A stretch of DNA of 7,167 bases from Bacteroidetes bacterium UBA5543 (lineage in GTDB: Bacteria > Bacteroidota > Bacteroidia > Chitinophagales > Chitinophagaceae). Numbering within the stretch: the stretch's first letter is position 1; each line of letters opens with the position of its first letter. The stretch covers positions 813-7,979 of the forward strand of contig DINJ01000210.1 in the NCBI GenBank assembly GCA_002423665.1. Direction: 5' to 3'. Position numbers and translations under genes: made by a program. The notes beneath the pieces are model-generated. The model ran no database searches, had not been told where the DNA came from, and saw only the letters and a program-made list of their open reading frames with translations. This document shows, piece after piece, positions 1-5,519 of this stretch.

Positions 1-854
1 GAAAGCTATATACCATTAAACAGTATAAACAATGTCTTAGGGTATTACGGGAATATCAGGCCTTTTCAAAAGTCCAAATAACTTTTGATACTATTGATTT
101 AGACTTCTATGCTGGATTTACAAAGTATCTCACTCAACGGGGCTATCTTATTAATTCCATTGGCGGGTTTGTTAAAAACCTAAAAGTATTCATGAATGAA
201 GCCTTAGAAAGGGGTATATCTACCAACCTGAACCATAAACACAGGAAATTTAAAACTCTGGACGAGGAAACAGAAAGCATATATCTAACCACAAATGAAA
301 TAGACAGACTATATCAGCTGCAATTATCCGATAATAATCGTTTAGAAAATGTCAGGGATTTGTTTGTTATAGGCTGTTATACTGGTCTTAGATTTTCAGA
401 CCTATCAAGACTTACCGACAACCACATAATTGACAATGGAACTAAGCTAAAGATACAAACCGAAAAGACAGGTGACATTGTAATAATACCGTTACATAAA
501 TACATACGGGAAATAATGTCCCGATATAACGGGGGGATGCCAAGAGTTATCAGTAATCAAAAAATGAACCAGTACCTTAAAGAGTTAGGGGTATTGGCCA
601 AAATTGACGACAAGGTTATCATACACTACACAAAGGGTGGCAAACGTACATCTGAAACAACTAATAAATACAACCTGATAACAGTACACACCGCCCGCCG
701 CTCTTTTGCTACCAACGCATATCTAAATGACATACCCACTATATCAATCATGAAAATAACAGGCCATAGAACAGAAAAGGCATTCCTGAAATACATAAAA
801 ATAAGTCAAGAGGATAACGCCAATAAATTGCTTAATCATCCTTTCTTTAACTAA
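1..854 (+). CDS. Tyrosine recombinase/integrase, 5' end cut by the window edge
   Basis: Site-specific recombinase that cuts and rejoins DNA through a covalent phosphotyrosine, probably integrating and excising the element it lies on. The frame is open from base 3, giving about 283 visible residues; the ATG at 192 is internal, because the upstream codons read as the helical SAM-like core-binding domain (LYTIKQYKQCLRVLREYQAF, then a segment ending FVKNLKVFMNEA). The catalytic domain is complete: Arg I in YTGLRFSDLSRL (codon 390-392), a beta-hairpin Lys in TEKTGD (465-467), HTARR with His at 687-689 and Arg II at 696-698, GHRT with His at 765-767, and the nucleophile Tyr in LKYIK (792-794). The C-terminal tail is short, as in the usual family members of roughly 400 residues. 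Its stop overlaps the end of the convergent gene on the other strand. The family call is firm; the att site and target are unknown. Confidence 0.95.
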   Translation, partial: KLYTIKQYKQCLRVLREYQAFSKVQITFDTIDLDFYAGFTKYLTQRGYLINSIGGFVKNLKVFMNEALERGISTNLNHKHRKFKTLDEETESIYLTTNEIDRLYQLQLSDNNRLENVRDLFVIGCYTGLRFSDLSRLTDNHIIDNGTKLKIQTEKTGDIVIIPLHKYIREIMSRYNGGMPRVISNQKMNQYLKELGVLAKIDDKVIIHYTKGGKRTSETTNKYNLITVHTARRSFATNAYLNDIPTISIMKITGHRTEKAFLKYIKISQEDNANKLLNHPFFN

Positions 855-1168
855 AGTGGTCTCCTGCGCCTAACGTATGTGGTTCGCCTCGGCTGTGGGG
901 TAGGCACGTGGGGTGACATTCTTGTAAGCTTGTTTTCTCGCATAAACCTTGCTTCACGTGACAACTCTGAAATTTGCACAACATCAAATGAAACAATTTG
1001 AACCTGTGCCTTTTGAGCCACTCTAAATACGTGTCTGTAATAAGTATCTAATTCTACTCCATCAATGAGGTGATGTTCAATAAATCGTTTCTTATTAGCG
1101 TATAAGATATTAATCCTAAAAACTGGCATGGTTTCAATAAACAAATTATCAGGTATAGTTATCGACAT
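851..1168 (-). CDS. Small hypothetical protein with a basic C-terminal tail
   Basis: I do not recognise this protein of about 105 residues. I chose the ATG at 1168 (MSITIPDN) over the TTG two codons upstream, because that TTG lies in a perfect palindrome that may be a control site. The first two thirds look like a compact mixed alpha/beta fold (VFRINILYANKKRFIEHHLI, then VQIVSFDVVQISELSREARF). The last 25 residues are rich in Arg and Pro (PQPRRTTYVRRRRPL), which would suit nucleic-acid contact; that is inference. It converges on the recombinase and the two genes share the four bases 851-854. There are no transmembrane segments or signal peptide. The gene may be real because the frame stays open and the composition is protein-like, but the tail lies in a locally GC-richer stretch and could be non-coding. 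Confidence 0.5.
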   Translation of the reverse strand: MSITIPDNLFIETMPVFRINILYANKKRFIEHHLIDGVELDTYYRHVFRVAQKAQVQIVSFDVVQISELSREARFMRENKLTRMSPHVPTPQPRRTTYVRRRRPL

Positions 1169-1180
1169 TAACAATTGTTA
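1169..1180. promoter_or_regulatory. Perfect 12-bp palindrome, possible operator
   Basis: TAACAATTGTTA is a perfect inverted repeat directly abutting the chosen ATG of the minus-strand gene at 1168. Its position would let a dimeric repressor block transcription or initiation of that gene. The symmetry is seen directly; the operator role is inferred. AT-rich palindromes of this size also occur by chance. Confidence 0.35.
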
Positions 1181-1223
1181 TAAAAATACAAATTTTCATA
1201 GCTAAATATTCAATGTATTGTGC

Positions 1224-1267
1224 TACCAGCCTGTATTCTTAGATACACATTATTACCAGGTGTAATT
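1224..1267. repeat. Imperfect direct repeat with 30-bp period
   Basis: TACCAG occurs at 1224-1229 and 1254-1259, exactly 30 bases apart or about three helical turns. The following bases are similar (CCTGTATT and GTGTAATT). Between the copies lies a small inverted repeat, TGTAT at 1232-1236 with ATACA at 1243-1247. Repeats on one helical face, upstream of small genes and near a recombinase, could be binding sites for a regulator or recombination factor. This is a suggestion only. Confidence 0.25.
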
Positions 1268-1320
1268 TAACTTTAAGCACAAATCTTTATAATCAGTAAT
1301 CAACCAATGTAAAGGCTCTC

Positions 1321-1328
1321 TACTTTTG
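1321..1328 (+). promoter_or_regulatory. Bacteroidota-type -7 promoter element
   Basis: TACTTTTG matches the Bacteroidota -7 consensus TAnnTTTG exactly. It lies 24 bases before the ATG at 1353, leaving a short leader, which suits it as promoter for the three small plus-strand genes that follow. No clear TTTG-like -33 element is seen at the expected distance upstream, so the promoter may be weak or need an activator. Confidence 0.5.
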
Positions 1329-1352
1329 TACTGAATTAAATGACGTTAAACC

Positions 1353-1676
1353 ATGTTAAAACAGATGGCCTCCCCCGTAAAAAAGAAAATACGATATAAG
1401 TTTAATGCTGACCTCTTGGCAATCGTTATTAAACAGCTAGAATACGAAATTGAGAAATTTGCAAAGTATTATAAACCTGAAGATGGCAAAGCCTTTTGTC
1501 AAGCTTCATCGTGGCAAATGTATTATTGCAACGGTTATTTAACGCTTGACGCATCGAAAAGATGTCCAAAGGAGTTTTATTACTATCTGGATATTGCTTT
1601 TTTTAATGCAGTAAGATATAGTAGGATTAACTACAGGAAAAACAATGAAAAAAAAGCAGAAAATAAAGGTATCTAA
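1353..1676 (+). CDS. Small hypothetical protein, first gene of the HTH operon
   Basis: Not recognised. The 107 residues are basic and rich in Lys and Tyr (IKQLEYEIEKFAKYYKPEDG, CPKEFYYYLDIAFFNAVRYS). It appears soluble and mainly helical, with three Cys (CQASS, YYCNGY, KRCPKE) that do not form an obvious metal-binding pattern. An ATG four codons further on (1365) could be the start instead; the one at 1353 is preferred because it fits the TACTTTTG promoter. Its last 32 bases overlap the next gene in another frame, which suggests translational coupling. Given its place beside a recombinase and an excisionase-like protein, it probably belongs to the element's maintenance or control genes, but no function can be read from the sequence. 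Confidence 0.6.
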   Translation: MLKQMASPVKKKIRYKFNADLLAIVIKQLEYEIEKFAKYYKPEDGKAFCQASSWQMYYCNGYLTLDASKRCPKEFYYYLDIAFFNAVRYSRINYRKNNEKKAENKGI

Positions 1677-1944
1677 AACCTATACAGTACCCAACGTGAC
1701 AAACCAAGACGATTTACTTTTCATCTATAATAAGGTTGGTGACTTGACATATGTAATTGAACAAAACCACAAAAGAGAAACTAACAAGCGGAAATTTGAT
1801 ATTGCCGATTACTGGAAATTTAATAGTTCCGATGGAAATATCCATTTCAATATTTTGAACACCGCACCTGTTATGATTGCTATTCACCTTATGGAAGCAT
1901 TTGAGAAAGCACATAATTATTGGCTAAATAATAAGAATAAATAG
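1645..1944 (+). CDS. Small hypothetical protein, second gene of the HTH operon
   Basis: Not recognised. The 99 residues start with a strongly basic stretch (MKKKQKIKVSK), followed by what looks like beta strands and a C-terminal helix (APVMIAIHLMEAFEKAHNYW). The ATG lies inside the end of the preceding gene, in an A-rich run (aacaatgaaaaaaaag), and the stop is eight bases before the HTH gene, so the three genes are probably co-transcribed. There is no signal peptide; the hydrophobic patch near residue 75 is too short and interrupted to be a membrane segment. The A-rich run at 1644-1653 could also permit frameshifting between this gene and the previous one; nothing else supports that. Confidence 0.6.
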   Translation: MKKKQKIKVSKTYTVPNVTNQDDLLFIYNKVGDLTYVIEQNHKRETNKRKFDIADYWKFNSSDGNIHFNILNTAPVMIAIHLMEAFEKAHNYWLNNKNK

Positions 1945-1952
1945 ACTGGCAT

Positions 1953-2246
1953 ATGACACAAATATTATTAACTGGCATAGACCTGAATGAATTACTTGAA
2001 AAAATAGCCTCTATCGTTGAAGATAAAATAAAGGGCAATAAACCAGAAATGCCAAAATCTGGGAACTATCTAAGCAGAAACGAGGTTTGTAGTTTATTGA
2101 AAATCTCACTACCCACCTTAAACGACTGGACAAAAATAGGTCGGTTACAATCATACAAAATTGGGAATAGGGTACTATATAAACAGGACGAAATTGAAAC
2201 AGCCCTTGTAAACCTGGCAACCTACAAATTTAAACGAGGCTCTTAA
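1953..2246 (+). CDS. Excisionase/MerR-type helix-turn-helix DNA-binding protein
   Basis: A 97-residue DNA-binding protein. Residues 39-88 form the winged-helix unit typical of excisionase-family HTH proteins common in Bacteroidota mobile elements: YLSRNEVCSLLKISLPTLND is the helix-turn-helix, WTKIGRLQSYKIGNRVLYKQ is the wing, and DEIETALVNL is the last helix. The first 35 residues are a separate helix (LNELLEKIASIVEDKIKG), possibly for dimer formation. In this family such proteins bend DNA beside att sites to favour excision, or act as regulators of transfer genes; the sequence cannot separate these roles. It is the last of three closely spaced genes and is followed by the non-coding region with inverted repeats, a plausible place for its binding sites. 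The family call is secure, the exact role is not. Confidence 0.85.
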   Translation: MTQILLTGIDLNELLEKIASIVEDKIKGNKPEMPKSGNYLSRNEVCSLLKISLPTLNDWTKIGRLQSYKIGNRVLYKQDEIETALVNLATYKFKRGS

Positions 2247-2305
2247 TACCTATAATATCTTCCCTATCATCGAAAACGCTCCCGTCTTTATAAGCTAACT
2301 TAACA

Positions 2306-2566
2306 ATGATTTCAAATAACGCCAATACAAGCCATTTAAAGCCCGATTGCAACCTCTGGAATAGTCCGCATAGCTGTCAGGCTATTTTTACTGCTAATGC
2401 AGCTCTAAAAGCCCATATAGTGCAAATAGGCAATTACCATCAGACACGCATTTTCAATTCAAAAATTGAGCCTCAAAATTCATTAGCGAGAACCTATAGT
2501 AACACAGTTCTCGCCGTTGCATTCCGCTACAAAACTTTAATCGCTGAAAAACAGCCTGTATCATAA
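2306..2566 (+). CDS. Doubtful small reading frame
   Basis: An 86-codon open frame, starting with ATG 59 bases after the HTH gene. I do not recognise it. The composition is unlike the neighbours: few Lys and Glu, many Asn, Ser, Ala and His (NNANTSHLKPDCNLWNSPHS), and no clear secondary-structure pattern until the end (SNTVLAVAFRYKTLIAEKQP). Two inverted repeats, including the best one in the window, lie within it. It could be a real small protein, the remains of one, or chance openness over a structured non-coding element. I lean towards the last. Confidence 0.25.
   Translation: MISNNANTSHLKPDCNLWNSPHSCQAIFTANAALKAHIVQIGNYHQTRIFNSKIEPQNSLARTYSNTVLAVAFRYKTLIAEKQPVS
2370..2389 (+). terminator. 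Weak intrinsic-terminator-like hairpin
   Basis: ATAGC (2370-2374) pairs with GCTAT (2381-2385) around a six-base loop and runs into TTTT up to 2389. It lies about 125 bases past the HTH stop and could end the plus-strand transcript. The stem is only 5 bp with two G-C pairs, so the call is weak. Confidence 0.25.
2486..2514. repeat. Perfect 8-bp inverted repeat with 13-base loop
   Basis: GCGAGAAC (2486-2493) is exactly mirrored by GTTCTCGC (2507-2514) around the loop CTATAGTAACACA. With five G-C pairs it is the strongest hairpin I found in this AT-rich window. There is no T run after it, so it is not a standard terminator. It could be a recombination core, a nicking or replication site, or part of an RNA. 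Confidence 0.5.
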
Positions 2567-2665
2567 GCCTGCAAAGCATTTCAGCCAATCTACGCCATCG
2601 ACACATATTCAAGTAGACGTATATGTCCTAGCCTTAGTTGCTTGTTACAGTAGTAATCCTTCCAC

Positions 2666-3787
2666 CTATTCCTTGAAATTGGCTACAAGTTCCCTCTTGA
2701 CCTCAGGCAGATACTTTTTAAAAGCTCTTTCAAATGCGGGAATTGTTTCTAGAAAGAATGTGATTATTTCCTCCCAATCATCTTTGTTGAAAATATCAAC
2801 TCCGTCTTTCCTGATTGAAATGGAACTTTGTTTTTTATCGTCACCCCTATCCCATTCCAAGGGAATGCTAAAATCACGCTCAATTTCATCTTTATATTTA
2901 ACCAGCTTATCAAATAGGAATTTATTCTCCTCTGTAACAGGCCTGTAAAACTTCAAACCGACCAAACAGTAATTATAGGTAATAATCAGTATGTATGAGC
3001 CAAAGGTAATATCAGTCCCACCGGCATAGAGCGTGTTATCTTTGGTTGGGTTATTTGATTGAAAAATATTTGCAATACCCTTGAGCCTAGGTAATAATGT
3101 CCTCCAAAATTCCAATCTGATATGGTGTCTGTTCTGCAACTCACTTTCATTGATATTGATGTTTTCTCGGGTTTTATCAGCCATCTTTATCATAAATTCT
3201 TCAACGTCCTTGGTTGGAATAATTTGCTCAAAGTTTATAAAAAGTTTATCGTCTAACTGAAATGGCGTAGCCTTGAAGCAGATTATATCTAAATCATAGC
3301 CAAGCAGCCATAAAACGGTTGAGGTAACTTCCTTTTTAAACTTGGCTGCAACTAGTATTATTCTTGGCTTAGCAGTCTTATTCAGAATATCCAATTCACC
3401 GCCTAAGAAGTCAGTTAAAATCTTTTCTGCATTGTGTTGGCTTCCTAAATACTTCTGAAAAATGTCTATGATATTTCTTTGAGTTAACGTAGAACAGTAC
3501 GAAGCATATTTAAGGGCTTGCCATGTAACATCTCTCCCGCTATCATCCAATTTGTTTTCAATCACTACAAGCTTTCCATCTTTATCAATAGCTAGTAGGT
3601 CTAACCTTTCATAAGTGTCATCAAACCCACTAAACTCCTTTTGAATTATTAGTAAATCTTCACCTAATGATGATGGATTATTTGCGATCCATTCTTGTAG
3701 GTGTTCACGTTCCTTAAACTGGAGTTCTGCAAAGGTTTTCTGCTCTAATGAAATAATACGGTTATTTGCTTTATCGATTTGGTACAT
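2666..3787 (-). CDS. PD-(D/E)XK nuclease-like protein, DUF4268-type C-terminus
   Basis: A 373-residue soluble protein. The first half resembles a NucS-type PD-(D/E)XK nuclease: after a helical lead (HLQEWIANNPSSLGEDLLII) comes ERLDLLAIDKDGKLVVIENK, with Asp63, Glu77 and Lys79 as the likely metal-binding and catalytic residues, then Gln90 in VTWQALKYAS. These match the order D-X(n)-E-X-K-X(n)-Q of the fold. The second half (about 220-365: NRHHIRLEFWRTLLPRLKG, then YILIITYNYCLVGLKFYRPV, then FNKDDWEEIITFFLETIPAF) resembles DUF4268, a domain often found near restriction-modification genes. It is the last gene of the minus-strand cluster, 26 bases after the P-loop gene. A DNA-cleaving defence role beside the methyltransferase is likely but inferred; it could be a repair nuclease instead. 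Confidence 0.8.
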   Translation of the reverse strand: MYQIDKANNRIISLEQKTFAELQFKEREHLQEWIANNPSSLGEDLLIIQKEFSGFDDTYERLDLLAIDKDGKLVVIENKLDDSGRDVTWQALKYASYCSTLTQRNIIDIFQKYLGSQHNAEKILTDFLGGELDILNKTAKPRIILVAAKFKKEVTSTVLWLLGYDLDIICFKATPFQLDDKLFINFEQIIPTKDVEEFMIKMADKTRENININESELQNRHHIRLEFWRTLLPRLKGIANIFQSNNPTKDNTLYAGGTDITFGSYILIITYNYCLVGLKFYRPVTEENKFLFDKLVKYKDEIERDFSIPLEWDRGDDKKQSSISIRKDGVDIFNKDDWEEIITFFLETIPAFERAFKKYLPEVKRELVANFKE

Positions 3788-3813
3788 AATTGTCTATTTA
3801 CGGTATTGCTCTA

Positions 3814-4251
3814 TTAAATTCTTCCACTTATTACTTCCTGTAATGTTTCAAATAGCTGATTAGAAGAATGTGCATTTAATACGGAATGATTAACCTGATA
3901 TGAGGTATAGTTAGCAAACCAGATAATTCTATAACCATACTTATTATGCATGTTACCTACTTCGTGCAATGTAAGACCTCTGCTCCTACATGCACAAATA
4001 ATAATATCACAAGCATTTGCCGCCAAGTCATCTAACCCAATTCTAACCCAATGAGCTACATCACCCTGACTGTGTATACCTATCTTCAAAAGCCCAATGT
4101 CGATAATAGCTTTTATGTCTGCATGATATGAGATTGTAACTGGGTCAGTTGTAGCATTTGGGTAATTATTTAAAATAATAGGCACAAGCCCTTTTATTGT
4201 TTCTGATTTCCCTTGATTTGATGCGCCCCAAATGCAGATTATAGTTTTCAT
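3814..4251 (-). CDS. Small P-loop NTPase of unknown role
   Basis: A 145-residue protein with a clear Walker A motif at residues 9-16, GASNQGKS, after a hydrophobic strand (IICIW). Other marks are GIHSQGD at 58-64, the strand DIIICACRSRG at 82-92 in the place of Walker B, and RIIWFANY at 109-116. The conserved-looking GIHSQGD and ACRSRG segments recall nucleotide or nucleic-acid kinases, in which such loops hold the substrate, more than AAA+ machines, since there is no sensor or arginine-finger region and the protein is one small domain. It lacks an obvious acidic residue at the end of the Walker B strand; Asp64 or Asp82 may serve. It stands 26 bases before the nuclease-like gene and 31 bases after an unknown gene, so it is probably co-expressed with them. 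NTP binding is well supported; substrate and pathway are not. Confidence 0.75.
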   Translation of the reverse strand: MKTIICIWGASNQGKSETIKGLVPIILNNYPNATTDPVTISYHADIKAIIDIGLLKIGIHSQGDVAHWVRIGLDDLAANACDIIICACRSRGLTLHEVGNMHNKYGYRIIWFANYTSYQVNHSVLNAHSSNQLFETLQEVISGRI

Positions 4252-4282
4252 ACTGAAATATTTTAGTTATCACTTTTAGTAA

Positions 4283-4672
4283 TTATATTTTCATCAAGTC
4301 AATGTAGAAACCCGAAAATGGCTCTCCACCCTCGTAAAGCAATCCTATTGACCAGAATAGTTTGTTGTCTAATTTATAAATTCCATCAATTTTTTCGGAT
4401 GGCAGATTCGCTTCTTTTAAATAGTCAAATGTCCCTAGAATTTTCCCGTCATCATAGAGCCAGCACTTAAAGACACCGCCCCAATCATCATCTGTATTTT
4501 GCAAGTCACAAATCAAACGGGAATAAGGAGAAGACTCAACCTTGAATATTTTAGCTGAAATCACAATTCTTTCAGTATAGTTCGTTTGGATATACTCTCT
4601 GTCGTAATCTTTAATATCAGCTACATCAGGATATAAAAGAAAACCGATGTGCGTTGCCTCAATAGCCATCAT
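4283..4672 (-). CDS. Hypothetical protein between small gene and P-loop NTPase
   Basis: Not recognised. The 129 residues are acidic and rich in aromatic residues, with alternating patterns that suggest a beta-sheet fold (ERIVISAKIFKVESSPYSRL, WGGVFKCWLYDDGKILGTFD, FWSIGLLYEGGEPFSGFYID). It has no signal peptide, membrane helix or known catalytic motif. Translation may begin at either of two adjacent ATG codons (4672 or 4669). The preceding gene ends only four bases upstream, a spacing typical of coupled translation, so the two products may work together. It may be a binding or immunity-like partner, but nothing in the sequence proves this. Confidence 0.65.
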   Translation of the reverse strand: MMAIEATHIGFLLYPDVADIKDYDREYIQTNYTERIVISAKIFKVESSPYSRLICDLQNTDDDWGGVFKCWLYDDGKILGTFDYLKEANLPSEKIDGIYKLDNKLFWSIGLLYEGGEPFSGFYIDLMKI

Positions 4673-4676
4673 TCAT

Positions 4677-4895
4677 TTATTGACATGGGACAATTTCGCA
4701 ATTCAATACTGTTAGCTCATTTAAATCAGTTTCTAACCTGACATCACCACTTTCTACAGAGTAAGTGATTTTAAAACTGTAACCTCCAATATTAATAACT
4801 GAACTTACACTCTTCTTATCATCCAATGTAAATTCTACACACTCGAATTTTACGGATATACCCTCTGCTGTGTTGATATTTCCTTTGTATTTCAT
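4677..4895 (-). CDS. Very small hypothetical protein, coupled to the next gene
   Basis: Not recognised. The 72 residues look like an all-beta domain with alternating hydrophobic and polar residues (ISVKFECVEFTLDDKKSVSS, YSFKITYSVESGDVRLETDL) and end in Cys-Gln. There is no signal sequence although it follows a lipoprotein gene. It lies 49 bases after that gene and four bases before the next, so it is probably in the same transcript. Its size and the close coupling could fit a small accessory or antidote protein; this is speculation. The clean start, strand agreement and spacing make a real gene likely. Confidence 0.6.
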   Translation of the reverse strand: MKYKGNINTAEGISVKFECVEFTLDDKKSVSSVINIGGYSFKITYSVESGDVRLETDLNELTVLNCEIVPCQ

Positions 4896-4944
4896 TTTTA
4901 ATAGTAGTTAAAGTGAATAAGTTTAATGAATGTTCTACTCAATA

Positions 4945-5472
4945 TTATTGAATGTTTATCTTTCTAAAATAGTGTACTAGGAAATTTTCATAATAGCCAC
5001 TTTGACCTATATATTTAAAATAGAGACCTCTGTCACTCAACTCGACTACATGTAGTATCATTCTTTTATAATAGTAATCCCCAATACCTCTGCTATATTT
5101 TCCCATGCTTTTCTCGTTGTCATAATTATTCTCAACAGTATCAGTTAGCAATATAACCTTCATTGAATCTAATGTAGTCAACTGCCATTTACCGTATAAT
5201 TTTGTGTAATCACATTCATATGAAACTGTACCATCCTCATTTAGCACTATAATAGCATTCCCGTCACTTTGGTATTGATAGTCTTTATTTACATCTTGCC
5301 GCCATGTACCAATAAACAAAGCTCTCTCACTATCTTCTAACAAGGCTTTGTGTGTTGTGTGACTATCGCTCATGTTATTCTCGTTGCTTTCGCTCTGATT
5401 GCAAGCATTTAATAGCGACGAAATGGCAAACAAAACAATTAATAGCGTATTTCTATTCATTGACTTATTCAT
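4945..5472 (-). CDS. Small lipoprotein with lipocalin-like beta domain
   Basis: A predicted membrane-anchored lipoprotein of about 175 residues. From the ATG at 5472 it has a classical type II signal peptide, MNKSMNRN followed by the hydrophobic core TLLIVLFAISS and the lipobox LLNAC, with the Cys at residue 24 as the lipid site. A Ser/Asn-rich linker follows. The mature part begins FIGTWRQDV and continues with strands such as NAIIVLNEDGTVSYECDY and LYGKWQLTTLDSMKVILLTD, a pattern seen in lipocalin-like domains of Bacteroidota lipoproteins. Other possible starts are 5499, which adds nine residues and sits 20 bases after the methyltransferase stop, and 5460. Ligand and role are unknown. An exported lipoprotein inside a cluster of DNA-modifying genes is unexpected; it may be an unrelated passenger. 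Confidence 0.75.
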   Translation of the reverse strand: MNKSMNRNTLLIVLFAISSLLNACNQSESNENNMSDSHTTHKALLEDSERALFIGTWRQDVNKDYQYQSDGNAIIVLNEDGTVSYECDYTKLYGKWQLTTLDSMKVILLTDTVENNYDNEKSMGKYSRGIGDYYYKRMILHVVELSDRGLYFKYIGQSGYYENFLVHYFRKINIQ

Positions 5473-5519
5473 AAAATAATGGTTGTTTAGTTTGAACATA
5501 TATGCAGTAACTAATTACT

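Larger units (their letters stand above)
2247..2665. other. Non-coding junction region with several inverted repeats
   Basis: About 420 bases between the plus-strand HTH operon and the convergent minus-strand gene cluster. It contains short inverted repeats: ATAGC/GCTAT (2370-2385) followed by a T run, TCAATT/AATTGA (2454-2469), the perfect 8-bp stem at 2486-2514, and ACATAT/ATATGT (2603-2626). Only one doubtful reading frame (2306-2566) spans it. No tRNA, insertion-sequence end or CRISPR pattern is seen. It may hold an att site, a transfer or replication origin, a small RNA, or a decayed gene between module and cargo. Confidence 0.5.

Noticed and set aside
1714..2220. Two minus-strand frames opposite the small plus-strand genes
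   Set aside because: They are antisense to the HTH gene and its upstream partner, and the HTH gene is clearly real.
2486..2514. Integron attC site
   Set aside because: The AAC...GTT arrangement is superficially similar, but the loop is too short for the second pair of core boxes, and the recombinase is not of the integron type.
2247..2665. CRISPR array or tRNA gene
   Set aside because: No regularly spaced repeat and no cloverleaf or T-loop consensus was found.
2673..2948. Plus-strand open frame of 91 codons
   Set aside because: It lies wholly within the nuclease-like gene on the other strand, which has recognisable motifs; low-complexity Ser/Leu-rich content is typical of an antisense shadow.
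4261..4280. Direct repeat TTTTAGT with 13-base period in the gap before the P-loop gene
   Set aside because: Simple AT-rich sequence and only 7 bases; likely chance.
5506..5519. AGTAA/TTACT hairpin right after the methyltransferase stop
   Set aside because: The stem is 5 bp, AT-rich and lacks a T run; too weak to call a terminator.
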